DNA of 64,000 bases from NCBI GenBank assembly GCA_034620365.1, contig JAQGEQ010000351.1, positions 124,001 to 188,000 of the forward strand. Reading direction: 5' to 3'. Below are positions 1-11,798 of this stretch, piece by piece (positions within the stretch are counted from its first letter, which is position 1; each line of letters opens with the position of its first letter). Source of the DNA: Pegea sp. RAD2-039 (taxonomy: Eukaryota; Chordata; Thaliacea; Salpida; Salpidae). A program made the position numbers and the translations under genes. The notes below the pieces were generated by a model. It did no database searches. It saw only the letters and a program-made list of their open reading frames with translations, and had not been told where the DNA came from.

Positions 1-35
1 TTCCAAATATTAAATGAAAATATTTAATTGTTTCA

Positions 36-3000
36 GAATGTGTGAGGTTACCCTTTGTGAAGCCAGAATACTTGAAGCTTCAAGCGACCGTTGATCCTAT
101 TATTTATGGGAATAAAAATTGTATCAGACAGGTCTCTAAAACAACATTGAATGTTTTGAAGCACAAAAGAAAGAAAAACTTTTTTGTATTCACCAAATAT
201 TCTTTGTTAACTTGTTTATTAGTTGGTGCAAACCTGATAAATGAAAAAAAATATTTTGGTATTCTTATTAAACGTGGTCTTGAAGGTACTAGAAGCTCGG
301 AAGTTCCAAATTTCCGGGGAGTTCTCAGCTGATTGCGGTCATTTACAACGCAAACCTCGCCGTGGAACTAGCAACGAGGTTCCTAACTGATTTCTCATCT
401 CAAAATTCAATCACAAGATTACTAGGTTTTGATGGTTTTTGGGGCCGAGTCTTTAGTAAGCCAAGAACATCACGATCTTTCGAGCAAAATTTTCTACTAT
501 GACGTCACAAAGAATAGCTGGGATACTGTGATGATATCGTTAGAGACACTGAGCACAAGAGCATTTACCGCTGTATCTTCACACTACGAAATCTACTTAA
601 CAGGTAACAGAAATTTCCAAACTCTTTTGCAATCTCCAAACTCTTCTGCAATCTCCAAACTCTTCTACAATCTCCAAACTCTTCTACAATCTCCAAACTC
701 TTCTACAATCTGCAAACTCTTCTGCAATCTCCAAACTCTTTTGCAATCTGCAAACTCTTTTGCAATCTGCAAACTCTTCTACAATCTCCAAACTCTTCTA
801 CAATCTCCAAACTCTTCTGCAATCTCCAAACTCTTCTACAATCTCCAAACTCTTCTGCAATCTGCAAACTCTTCTGCAATCTGCAAACTCTTTTGCAATC
901 TCCAAACTCTTCTGCAATATGCAAACTCTTCTGCAATCTGCAAACTCTTCTACAATCTCCAAACTCTTCTACAATCTCCAAACTCTTCTACAATCTCCAA
1001 ACTCTTCTGCAATCTGCAAACTCTTCTGCAATCTGCAAACTCTTTTGCAATCTTCAAACTCTTCTGCAATCTGCAAACTCTTCTACAATCTGCAAACTCT
1101 TCTACAATCTCCAAACTCTTCTACAATCTCCAAACTCTTCTACAATCTCCAAACTCTTCTGCAATCTGCAAACTCTTCTGCAATCTGCAAACTCTTTTGC
1201 AATCTCCAAACTCTTCTGCAATATGCAAACTCTTCTGCAATCTGCAAACTCTTCTACAATCTCCAAACTCTTCTACAATCTCCAAACTCTTCTACAATCT
1301 GCAAACTCTTCTGCAATCTGCAAACTCTTCTGCAATCTGCAAACTCTTCTACAATCTCCAAATTCTTCTACAATTTGCAAACTCTTCTGCAATCTCCAAA
1401 CTCTTCTACAATCTCCAAACTCTTCTGCAATCTGCAAACTCTTCTGCAATCTGCAAACTCTTCTGCAATCTGCAAACTCTTCTACAATCTCCAAACTCTT
1501 CTACAATCTCCAAACTCTTCTACAATCTCCAAACTCTTCTACAATCTCCAAACTCTTCTACAATCTCCAAACTCTTCTGCAATCTGCAAACTCTTCTGCA
1601 ATCTCCAAACTCTTTTGCAATCTTCACAATCTCCAAACTCTTCTACAATCTCCAAACTCTTCTGCAATCTCCAAACTCTTCTGCAATCTCCAAACTCTTC
1701 TGCAATCTGCAAACTCTTCTGCAATCTCCAAACTCTTCTACAATCTCCAAACTCTTCTGCAATCTCCAAACTCTTCTACAATCTCCAAACTCTTCTACAA
1801 TCTCCAAACTCTTCTGCAATCTCCAAACTCTTCTGCAATCTCCAAACTCTTCTGCAATCTCCAAACTCTTTTGCAATCTCCAAACTCTTTTGCAATCTGC
1901 AAACTCTTTTGCAATCTGCAAGCTCTTCTACAATCTCCAAACTCTTCTACAATCTCCAAACTCTTCTGCAATCTCCAAACTCTTCTGCAATCTCCAAACT
2001 CTTTTGCAATCTCCAAACTCTTTTGCAATCTGCAAACTCTTTTGCAATCTGCAAGCTCTTCTACAATCTCCAAACTCTTTTGCAATCTCCAAACTCTTTT
2101 GCAATCTGCAAACTCTTTTGCAATCTACAAGCTCTTCTACAATCTCCAAACTCTTCTACAATCTCCAAACTCTTCTGCAATCTCCAAACTCTTCTGCAAT
2201 CTCCAAACTCTTCTGCAATCTGCAAACTCTTCTGCAATCTCCAAACTCTTCTACAATCTCCAAACTCTTCTGCAATCTCCAAACTCTTCTGCAAGGTGGA
2301 ATAAAAAATGAAAAGGTTTGTGATGAAGCCCGTGTCTTCTATACTTACCTCAACAAATGGAAGCAAATACATCCTCTCATCCAAGGACGATATCATCACA
2401 GTTGTATATTTGAAGAAAACAAATTATACGCGATTGGTTAGTATCACATCACATCACATCACAAAAACACAAAACATTCAATAAATTTCCTTGTTAGGAG
2501 GGACTAATGGGTCTCGCTGCTTAAACTCAGTCGAATGCTACAATCCATCTTCAGACTCCTGGAAGTTGCTCCCAAATATGCCGCACGCGGTTAAATGTGC
2601 AGCAGCGGCCTCTTGTGGTGGGAAAGTTTATCTATTCGGGGGGTTTACCGACTCATATAGAATTCTTCCTCAAATTCAGGTGAACATCGAACAAACATTT
2701 TCACCTTCTAATCAATCTGCACATGAGCAGGTCTTTGATATCATGACTTCACATTGGAGTTCGATGACATCATCTATGATAGACTACACGTGCGCGAAAG
2801 CAGCTTCCATCAACTCAATGATCTATCTGTTGGGAGGATCTTCGAAGAAGATGAAAGTCTATGACGTCATCAGTGGAATAGTTAGCAACGCCCCGTCTAT
2901 GACTCAAGTGACCCAGATGAACGGGTGGGGCGCTTGTTAAATCGCGCATTTCAGAAGCGCGATAATTGTGGATTATCAGTTTTGGGAAAGAACCTTTATG

Positions 3001-3252
3001 TCACTGGAGGTGTCAGTGAGTCTACTTCGCTTGATTCGGTTGAGTGCTTTTGCCCCTCAAAAGGGGTCTGGGAGACAGTTGGCGTTCTACCTCATAAAAT
3101 CTACAGGTAAAAATTGAAAAGTGGGATCTAGAGATCAAAATTTTGTTGATTTTAGGCATAGTAGCGTTGCTACGAGGATCCCAATCTATCGAAGAGACCC
3201 TTCAAGAAAGGTCCTAATATTTTCTGATTTCAACTTTTCTAAATTTAATTAA
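36..3252 (+). CDS. Kelch-like (KLHL/BACK-kelch) protein, 5'-truncated by the window edge
   Basis: Probable substrate adaptor of a cullin-3 ubiquitin ligase, by family. The window opens inside the BACK region (RLPFVKPEYLKLQATVDPII is the typical BACK helix pair). Kelch repeats follow, with double-glycine strands such as YLTGG, YAIGG, YLFGG, YLLGG and YVTGG. Exons that keep frame: 36-285, 329-378, 426-603, 2296-2436, 2498-2679, 2731-2907, 2955-3106, 3156-3252 (TAA). Introns are 43-61 bp except intron 3, which is filled by a 19-bp minisatellite. The 2680-2730 intron is 51 bp and also open, so its removal rests on kelch spacing. The BTB domain and start codon lie outside the window. The exact KLHL subfamily is not recognised. 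Confidence 0.85.
604..2295 (+). repeat. 19-bp minisatellite filling an intron of the kelch gene
   Basis: About 88 tandem copies of a 19-bp unit (CTTCTGCAATCTCCAAACT with variants at a few positions: G/A, C/G, C/T). The array is flanked by a donor (ACAG|GTAACAG) and an acceptor (TGCAAG|GTGG) that join kelch exons as I-Y-L-T-G-G-I-K-N-E. The insert is 1692 bp, an exact multiple of three, and has no stop in any forward frame. Because 19 is not divisible by 3, three units give one 19-residue cycle rich in N-L-Q-T-L-L-Q-S. The intron reading is preferred because splicing restores the kelch repeat. Confidence 0.9.
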
Positions 3253-4625
3253 AATAATTTCAATCAATTTTGAAACTAAACTCAATTTAGACATTAAAAA
3301 AAACTTTTTAATTTTTCAAAAGCTGTTTATTTTTAGGTTGATCCTCAAAGCATTGAACGTAAAAACACTTTTGTTTGAAAAATGAACAAGTTTTTAGTTC
3401 TTAGAAAAAGAATACTAGAAAGCTGTTATTGCTTTTCTCTCTTCTTTTAATACTTTTTGCAAACTTTAAATATATTTCTTTACTGGAAGCAATCTCAAAG
3501 CAGATTTCAGTACAAACAAGAACCTGAATCGTTGACAGTTTTTAAAACTGAATATCCGCAACAACCAATTATTTGTTTCTATTATCATTATTTTTTCTAT
3601 TAATAGTTCTTAACAATAAGATTATTTTGAAATGATAACAAAACTCGGAATAGAAGGAAGTTCAATATATCTAGGCTTTCAATTAGTTTCGAAGACTTTT
3701 TTATTTTCTTTTAAAAACCATAAAAATGTTTAACCAACAAGTTTCCAATAAATCATAAATTAAAGTTAATTATATAAAATAATAGGTAAATATTATAAAA
3801 ATATTTATATATTAAATTTTATATATTTTATATAAAAAAATAATCAAAAGTTATGATTAAAACTCAAATCTTTCAATAAAAAGAGATAGTAGCGTATAAA
3901 AATAATTCAATTTAATCAGTAAAATCTATTTTGCCTGTTTAACATTGCAAAATACACTTTTAACATAGATAGATATTTAACACATCAAGAAAGCTAGTTT
4001 AACAATCGGGTGAATTTGGTACCACGGAGTTTTTACCGAACAAATTCATGAAAAGTTTTCTAGTAAAATTCGGATAATTTTGTTTTGGTCGTTCGTAAAA
4101 GTGTATATAAATAAAAGGCAAAAGAAATGCTTTGTTTGCTGATGTCATGCTAAATTGAGTTAATAGATCATAATGAGTGTTTTATTATAGGTCCCAAGCT
4201 TAAAAATAGGTCTTAAAAATTAGAAATACTTGATCTAAATATTAAAATAAAGTAACTCATGCAATTCCCTGTTAAAACAAAGTTTAAAGATATTTGAAGG
4301 TGAGGTTGTTTAAAACTGTGTAAAGTCTTTATATTCAAACAATTATAGATTTATTTCTTTGACGTTCTATGAACTGAAATCAGTCAAGCCAGCTGGTAAC
4401 AGTAAGAAGAGCAGAAAATGTCATGATAAAAGATTTAAATAAAAAACATCAAAAACTTGTTTTCATTTGGATATGAAACTATTTTCCGAAAAACTCAATT
4501 TATTATTTCACTGAAGGTTAAATTTGAAGTTTCTTGTGTTTAGTAAAAAATAAATATTTACACTATCATGAGAAGATGGCAGATTGAGACAAAATAATAT
4601 CAAAAGAAGGCAAATAAGAAACAAG
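3253..4625. other. AT-rich spacer, no gene seen
   Basis: Between the kelch stop and the protease promoter. It holds only short AT-rich open frames and no recognisable coding or RNA gene. No GACGTCA core was seen. Confidence 0.6.
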
Positions 4626-4634
4626 TATAAAAGG
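4626..4634 (+). promoter_or_regulatory. TATA box of the chymotrypsin-like gene
   Basis: TATAAAAGG lies 49 bases before the ATG, followed by an initiator-like CCAGTTGTTG about 30 bases downstream. The whole block is repeated almost exactly at 7465, ahead of the duplicated copy. Confidence 0.75.
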
Positions 4635-4682
4635 TAGTTTCGAGCAACTTTGTTATTCCAGTTGTTGTGAGAAACAAACAAA

Positions 4683-5852
4683 ATGAATTCCGCCTTCATC
4701 TTTACACTAGCTTTTCTCGGATGTGGTAGGTTTGAGATTAAGATTAAAGTAGAACTTTAATTGATAAATATTAAGAATTATATAATTTTTGATATTTAGC
4801 ATTTGCAAGAAATGTCCCAGAAAATCGTATCATTGGAGGTAGTCAAGTGGTATCTACTTCCCAAACTCCTTTCCAAGTGTCCTTGCAAATGAGTGGAGCT
4901 CATCTTTGCGGAGGTTCTCTTTTGTCACCAACTCATGTTATGTCTGCTGCCCACTGTAAACTTGCCATCGGATCTGACCAGTAAGTTGACTAATTGAAAC
5001 TTGTGTCACTTTTCGAAAGCTATATAGATAATAAGATAGAATCATTTCATTTACTACAACATTAGCTGTTTCAGGCCATTTTTAAAAAGTTCCATTTTGG
5101 TTGCGAATGTAAAATAATCGAGTTAAAAAAAGATTTTTATTTTTTTTATTAGAACCACAGTTGCTTTAGAAGGTCTTGACTGGAACAATTTGGCTCAAAA
5201 CATAAAAATCTCTGAATGGATTCGTCACCCAGACTTTACTCGTGGTATCATCATCGATTTCGATTATTCTGTCATCACCTTGGCTGAACCTGTTACTATG
5301 AAGCCAGGAGTTGTAAGTTAGATACATTTGATGATTCATGGAAGAATTTATCCTTTTTATTCTTAAATACTAAAATTAAAAAAAAACTGAAATTCAAATA
5401 TCCAATTACTCTAGGTTGAAGCAATCAATCTTCCTGCTGCTGGTCAGGAATTCACCGGAACCGCAACTATCTCTGGATGGGGTCTTCTTGATGCCTCCCA
5501 TCGCCTTCCACCAAATGAACTTTACATCGTTGATGTCCCAATTGTATCAAATGAAGATTGTGGGAAAATCTTCGGAGACGTCCGCGTCACTCCCCAAACT
5601 ATTTGTGTTGGACTCGGTGGTGTTGGTGCTTGCAGTGTAAGTTCATAATGTTTAAGATTGAATCCTTAAAACATGAACGACTTATGTGAGTAGGGAGACT
5701 CTGGTGGTCCACTTTGGCAAGAAGTTGACGGAGTTAAATACTTGATTGGGAATACTTCTTGGGGTGCAGCTAACTGTGACGCTGATACTTATCCAACTGC
5801 ATACTCCAAAAACTCAGCTGTGATTGATTGGATTCAGGCTTCCATGCACTGA
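4683..5852 (+). CDS. Secreted chymotrypsin-like serine protease (S1A)
   Basis: Extracellular digestive-type endopeptidase, 254 aa. Exons: 4683-4725, 4800-4980, 5153-5312, 5415-5636, 5694-5852. The signal peptide is MNSAFIFTLAFLGCAFA. A short propeptide ends in ENR before mature IIGG. Catalytic His is in MSAAHC, Asp in DFDYSVITL and Ser in GDSGGPLW. The S1 pocket reads G-A-C-S-G-D-S, so position 189 is Gly rather than Asp. That suggests chymotrypsin- or elastase-like rather than trypsin-like cleavage (inference from family numbering). Introns are 58-172 bp and AT-rich, and no GACGTCA core was seen. A strong TATA box fits a tissue-restricted, highly expressed gene. Confidence 0.92.
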
Positions 5853-5929
5853 CAACTGTTATTGATCAAGCATGAATGAAGGTTGATGGAATTCTATATT
5901 AGGTAAACATTTTTCCTAATTCGTTAAAG

Positions 5930-5935
5930 AATAAA
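5930..5935 (+). promoter_or_regulatory. Poly(A) signal of the protease gene
   Basis: AATAAA 78 bases after the TGA stop. Confidence 0.6.
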
Positions 5936-7464
5936 ATTGAACTTTGAAAAGTATATTAAAGAGTTTTTTGATATTGTAAAAGCAAGATAAGCTAAAAGAA
6001 AGTTTTCTTAAATGCAATTCGAGGTTAAGTACCAGTGGTTGTAAATATTCTATTTCTTTGAGCTCTGAACCATTTTTTATTTTTCTTAAACTTGTTATGA
6101 GCCTCGTTCAGTCGGAAGCTTCTGATGAAAGAATAAATTCATTGTGAAAGCTAGTAACAAAACAAGTTGATAGATGCTACCAAACCTCAAGGGTTGACAA
6201 TTGTTGATTGTATAAGAAATAAACTTTAAGTAGATTGGTGTAATAGATAAAACACAAGATTTAATTACTTCGATAAATGTCACTAAATTTTAACTTATAA
6301 AGTATTAGAAGCAGTAGAATATATCTGACAGTTGAGTTTACCTAAAATCTTTAAAAACTATATCTGGCTAAAAAGCTTTGATTTTACTCTAATTTCAACA
6401 TTTAAAAAATTATTCTTCATCCCAAAGTTTGAATTGAATCAAATAGTTTTTGTTAGTAGCTGATTGCTACATTTCTTAGTTATTACGCTTCTAGAAAAAT
6501 TTAAACATTCAAAATTTAAAAACTTTTAGAAAATGAATATTTAGTGACTACCTTGTAATTTTTATCAGACCTTATTTAGCAAGTTCTAATGAAGGATTTG
6601 AAAACTCGAAACTTTATAAAGTTTACAACTACTATCAGTAAAATACTTTTCTGCTTTACTTTCTAGTTCAGAAAATCATAATAAAAACAGTTCGTATCAA
6701 CACGTTTACATGTCATAATTATGTCAGACGTTCTTCCAAATTGTACTAAATTGTGAAAGCTACTCAAATTAAATATAAAAACACACAACAAAAGAAAACT
6801 ATGAGGCTGGTGAAGTAGTTGCAAAAAGTTTGTAAATAAAGAGACCTGTTCTATTTTGAGTTCTTTGTATAAAAAGATGAAATAAAATGGATTTTATAAA
6901 TTGGAGAATAACTAAAAAAGGGTTTTTAACTTTTTTATAGACTTTTAATTTCTTTATTTAAACTTTATCTGTACATTTGAATCATGGAAATAATCTACTA
7001 GCAAACAAACTTTATGCGTGTAATTAAAGTGAATTTGAATTATCACAAAAAGACAAAATTTCGATTTATTTATGAGTTGAAAATATTTTAAAATGTTGTA
7101 TAGTTGTCAAATATTAAAATAAAAGTTTGTTTGATTGTTAAAAACATCAGGAAAATCGTTGTAACATCATTTATAATGTTATAAATGACAAATAATTTTT
7201 CTTGTTTAGAAATTTTATAATTACAAGAATTGAAAATACTATTAAAAAATGATCCATCAAATCTGATCACAATCTCGTGTTGTTTTAGTTCAGCAAAAAA
7301 CCACTCATCTAGATTTTATTCATTCGCTTAAAATAGTAAAAACAAAAGTTTTGAAATGGTTAGAAAACGTAAACAAATATTTACATTGATATGAGAATAT
7401 ACCAGATTAAAGTTGGGCGACAAAAATTTTAACGTAAATGAGAAAAAGTCAAATAAGAAACAAG
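5936..7464. other. AT-rich spacer between protease copies
   Basis: No gene seen. The last ~120 bases before 7465 are recognisably related to the region upstream of 4626, so the duplicated unit includes promoter-proximal DNA. Confidence 0.55.
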
Positions 7465-7473
7465 TATAAAAGG
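7465..7473 (+). promoter_or_regulatory. Duplicated TATA box
   Basis: TATAAAAGG 49 bases before the ATG of the truncated copy, in the same arrangement as at 4626. The core promoter therefore survives even though the gene body is lost. Confidence 0.65.
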
Positions 7474-7521
7474 TAGTTCGGAGCAACTTTGTTATTCCAG
7501 TTGTTGTGAGAAACAAACAAA

Positions 7522-7819
7522 ATGAATTCCGCCTTCATCTTTACACTAGCTTTTCTCGGATGTGGTAGGTTTGAGATTAAGATTAAAGTAGAACTTTAAT
7601 TGATAAACATTAAGAATTATATAATTTTTGATATTTAGCATATGCAAGAAATGTCCCAGAAAATCGTATCATTGGAGGTAGTCAAGTGGTATCTACTTCC
7701 CAAACTCCTTTCCAAGTGTCCTTGCAAATGAGTGGAGCTCATCTTTGCGAAGGTTCTCTTTTGTTACCAACTCATGTTATGTCTGCTGCCCACTGTAAAC
7801 TTGCCATCGGATCTGACCA
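7522..7819 (+). pseudogene. Truncated duplicate of the chymotrypsin-like gene (exons 1-2 only)
   Basis: Exon 1 (7522-7564) and exon 2 (7639-7819) are nearly identical to the gene at 4683, including the intron between them. Differences include F to Y after the signal peptide, C-G-G to C-E-G near the catalytic His, and S to L. Similarity stops shortly inside the following intron (about 7900). No Asp or Ser exon is found before COA7. An intact donor remains at 7820. The near identity implies a recent partial tandem duplication. It could still be transcribed. Confidence 0.85.
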
Positions 7820-8632
7820 GTAAGTTGACTGATTGAAACTTGGGTCACTTTTCGAAAGCTAGTTGATAGAATCATTCCATTTAATACAACATTAGAGTTA
7901 CTACTTCAATATTTAGTAATAATATTTCAGATAAGTAGGTTATTTGTAAAGTTGTTTGTAAAATCTACTAGGGCAGTCTTCAATTTTTCGAGTAAAAATA
8001 TTATGCAAATAAAACTATTATGCTTACAGATGTTGAAATTTTTATGATTTTTTCATCAAATATTTTCCAATAAACTTTGATTTCTAGCTCATGTTGACAG
8101 AAAATAAAAAACAATTTCCAAATAATCCATATTTGTTCAAACTTAGGGGTCGTTAAAATGACTTTTTATTAAATTTATAAATCATTTTAAATAAAATAAT
8201 TTATTGATTTTTATGTATTTTTTCTGTATTTTGAAACAAATTTTATCACAGAAAGGCTTTATAATTTTTTATGATTTTTTATATTTTGATTTTAATACAA
8301 AAATTCTCAAAAATTTGTATTATGCTTTTTGTACGCTACTGTAAAATCATTCACTGAAATAAAAACGAATTATTATTTTGCTAGTTTCTTCAAGATCTAG
8401 TTTTTAAATTATTATTTTTTCCAACCTATTTAGTAAACATCTTATAATTAAAGTTGTTTACTAAACAATTTATAATGAATAAAAAGTTAAATGTTTAGAT
8501 TGTTCATATAAATATATATTGGTTGTATGAAATTTATTTTATTGTGATATTAAAAAAATATTAATACAATTTTTATTTATAGTTTTGATTTTTATTTAAT
8601 TATTTAAATTGTGAAAAAGCCTATTTAACAAT
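7820..8632. other. AT-rich spacer after the protease fragment
   Basis: The first ~80 bases match the protease intron 2; the rest is unique AT-rich sequence. No missing protease exons are present. Confidence 0.6.
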
Positions 8633-8704
8633 ATGTCTATCTTCTTTTATTTAAAAGGTTTCAAAATATTTAGGGTAATAATTTTATTTTTAATCTTAGT
8701 TAGA

Positions 8705-10135
8705 ATGTCAAATTTAGCAACAAATCCAGTAAATTTCAATGATGAACAGGAAGTGAAAGAATGGTTAGAAAATATTGAAGTTGAATACAAGTTTGGATGT
8801 GAAAAAGAAAAAGATCCTGAATGTAATCTAATTTCTCATTTAACATTTAATTAGTTGAAACAAATATTTATTTAAGCATGTTTTTTATCTAAGTTTTTTT
8901 TAATTCTTCATATTTATAATAATTATACAAACAAATATTTGTAGAAAATATTTTTTTTAAAGGTTGCTTTCGTTTAGCTCAGTTCTATGAAACTATTAGT
9001 AACAACTTTTCAGAAGCTGCAAAAATTTATAAGTCTTGCTGCGAAGACTTCAGCAATCCTGTCTGCTGCTTTAAATTGGGACAATTTTATCAACTTGGAA
9101 AAGGTAATAACAAAAGCAATTATAGAATATTTTGTAGATTAAAAAAATTTCTATAAAAAAATTATTAACTAGTTGATTAATTTTATAAATATTTTGCTTT
9201 TGACAAAGTCTATAAGAAACTATTTGATTTAAAATTTACTTTTAACGTTTTTTCACCACTTTTAAACATTTAATACAAATTTAAGCAATTAATAATATTC
9301 AATCATTAATTAAGACATTTTATGTAATAAAAAAAGTTTTTTAATTACAAATTAGGGAAACTCCCTTTGGACGGTTTGAAGGCTTATCAATCTTATGAGA
9401 GAGCCTGTGAGCAAGACATAACTTCAGATGTTGGACAAAATACTCGAATTGCTAACTCCTGTAGTAGTATGGCTCTTTTCCTAGTTGCTGGAAATGTAAG
9501 TAAATTAATTGAAGTATATATTTGCTGATTTGTAAAAATGTTATCGGCTGCGATGGCCGAGTGGTTAAGGCGTTTTCTACACTTGAAGTTCTACAGTTTT
9601 CTTTACTTAAAATCCAATGGGATCTCCCCGCGTAAGTTCAAATCCTGCTCAAAGCGCATTTTTTCTATAAATTGTAATCATTGGTTTTTCAAAATAAAAC
9701 TATTTTTAATCTTTTTTTTATAATATTTAATATTTCTCCTAAAAATCGAATTTTTAACAGGATGCTAAAGAAGATATTATCAAATATCTAAAGAAGAAAG
9801 AAAATGTCACAAAAGTTAATGAAGTTGATAAAATCAAAAAAGCTTTTCATCGCGCTTGTCAACTTCGAGATCCAATCGCGTGTAATCTTCTCAGTCAATT
9901 TTATATGAAAGGATTTCCTATTGAAGGTAAACCTCAGAGTGGACAAGATCTAGTTAACGCGCGAAAATATTCACTGGAAGCTTGTGACCTTGGAGCTGCT
10001 AAAGCTTGTCACAACCTCTCTGTGATGTACAAATATGGTGATGGAGGTGAGAAAAGTGAAGAGAGGATGAAGTTTTATCAACAGCGCTTTGAAGAGCTCA
10101 CCAATGGATCTTTCTCGATGCAGTTTGGAAGATGA
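8705..10135 (+). CDS. COA7: Cytochrome c oxidase assembly factor 7 (Sel1-repeat protein)
   Basis: Mitochondrial intermembrane-space Sel1-like repeat protein required for complex IV assembly (family knowledge). Product 257 aa; human COA7 is about 231. The N-terminus N-D-E-Q-E-V-K-E-W-L-E-N-I-E-V-E aligns with the human D-E-E-Q-V-K-S-F-L-E-N-M-E-V-E. Cys-rich Sel1 helices follow (FKLGQFYQLGKG, ACDLGAAKACHNLSVMYKYG). Exons: 8705-8822, 8963-9103, 9356-9495, 9761-10135. The start at 8705 matches the family. An in-frame upstream ATG at 8633 would add a hydrophobic leader, but an AG acceptor-like site lies just before 8705. Introns are 140-265 bp and AT-rich. No GACGTCA core was seen. Confidence 0.9.
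9547..9656 (+). pseudogene. tRNA-Ser(UGA)-like pseudogene inside COA7 intron 3
   Basis: The 5' half (GCTGCGATGGCCGAGTGG) and the variable-arm/T-arm region (AATCCAATGGGATCTCCCCG) match animal tRNA-Ser(UGA). The anticodon region CTTGAA is followed by about 22 extra bases. The 5' anticodon stem is disrupted (TTTTCTACA where TTGGA is expected). The acceptor stem (GCTGCGA against TCAAAGC) and the T stem carry mismatches. This is most likely a decayed gene that had gained an insertion or intron. It lies on the sense strand of COA7. Confidence 0.75.
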
Positions 10136-10186
10136 TTTTTTGATTATTTAATTTACTTTAACTGTTGTTTATTGAAAAAGTTATTG

Positions 10187-10192
10187 AATAAA
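10187..10192 (+). promoter_or_regulatory. Poly(A) signal of COA7
   Basis: AATAAA 51 bases after the COA7 stop codon. Confidence 0.6.
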
Positions 10193-11798
10193 TGAAGATG
10201 TTTTTGTTTTCAAAGAACTTTTTCTGGTTTTAAATAAATCAGTATTTATCTTGATCGATTTTATTTTTAAAAAGTTTCTTTTCAGATTAAAATCTCAATA
10301 AAATTTCAATCTGAAGTTAGTAGTTTCTATAAAAGTCACAAATTTAGAATTTGAAGCGATTTAGCCTAAAATGTTTCTGTTCAAACCCTTCACAAGGCAG
10401 CTTACTTCAAGTTTTTATCTGAAGTAAGTTTATGTTACTAAGCAGTCCAGCCAATTGTGAAACCGCTGAATTATTGATATCATAATCTCAGATATTTATT
10501 TCAAAGTTTCAAATACAAATTGTAGTTGTGTGACTATATCCAGTAACTCTAAAAATATTTACTTTTCAATTAATTGTTTCTGTTTAAAAGTTTTTCAATA
10601 ATCTTTTTTTAATTGTTTTTTTTGCAATTTTTATTCAAATGTGGAAATGAATTTAAGATTTTCATTTATAAATCAACTTTTATAAAATCTCAATAAAACT
10701 TCTATTTTTTCTTTCCTTTTGGTATATCTATGTTGTAATAACGGATTTTCAAATGTTTCAATTTCTTTTATATTGAAGTTTTTAATATGTAGATATTTCG
10801 ATAATGTATTTTCTATTTTTACATATCGATTGACTAATGTTCAAAAATTCCACTTTTTTTCCAAATTGTTAAACTAGTTTTAGTAATTTTAAAGGAAATT
10901 ATTAAAGTGAAAAACTTTTGGTTTCTTTAAAACACTTTAAAGTTTTTTTAGGCAAAAAAATATATAAACCACAAAAACACCTTCAAAATTATCAAAATTA
11001 AAAAAAATATATTTAAGAATAAATCATCTTTAATAGAAAATCAAAATGTTAAACAATTTAAATAAACGTAATATTTTTGAATGAGTCATGATATAATTGT
11101 TGGAAGTTTTATATTGATTCATTTAATTTGTTATTTCTAAAAGTAGAATTTGTTTTTGGTTTAATGAGGGGCTGAAAAGAAACCTCAAAAAAGTTGTAGA
11201 AAAAAACAATTTCTCCAAAACTTCATAAGCAATTTCTCAAGAAGACAGAAAATTATCTTCAAAATTGCTTTTGTTTGTTTACAAAGAAAATGAAATGAAA
11301 TCAAGTTTACATTCTAGAATTTTAACAGATAAATTTCTAGATAAATATTTATTCGATTTTAAAACAAAGAACTTTTGTGAAATTTCTATTTTTACAAATT
11401 GTTCTATAATTGAAATTCTAAAAATGGTTTGAAATAAATTGAATTTTGTTATAGATTTGAGATTTTCTATTTTCAAAATCCCAGCTATTGATGACACTTT
11501 TGAAAAAGAGAAATATTTACAAAATAAATTTTATTTCAAATTTTTAGACATAAAACAGAAAAGTGAATTTTACTCGATTAAATTTTATTCAAAAAAAAAG
11601 TTATTTTTAAGTTTTATCTACAAAAGAAGAATGAAAAAATGTGAAAGATGAAGAGCAGCCGAAGAGAGATGTGAGAGGATTTGGTGGAATGACTTCTTGC
11701 GTTAAACTGGACGGAAATCAAAAATAAATAAAAAAAGTCCCGCAAAGGCAACAAGGAAGTGATTTGCATATCCGCAGGACAGTGACGTCATGCTTCGA
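10193..11798. other. AT-rich spacer between COA7 and CBL 3' ends
   Basis: No gene recognised. Base composition becomes more GC-rich after about 11640, near the 3' end of the minus-strand CBL gene. The first GACGTCA since the kelch gene appears at about 11784. Confidence 0.55.

Noticed and set aside
703..2399. Several minus-strand and alternative plus-strand open frames across the minisatellite (proteins of 70-500 aa made of 19-aa repeats)
   Set aside because: They arise because a stop-free 19-bp unit is open in several frames. Kelch exons on both sides splice perfectly across the array, so the array is intronic.
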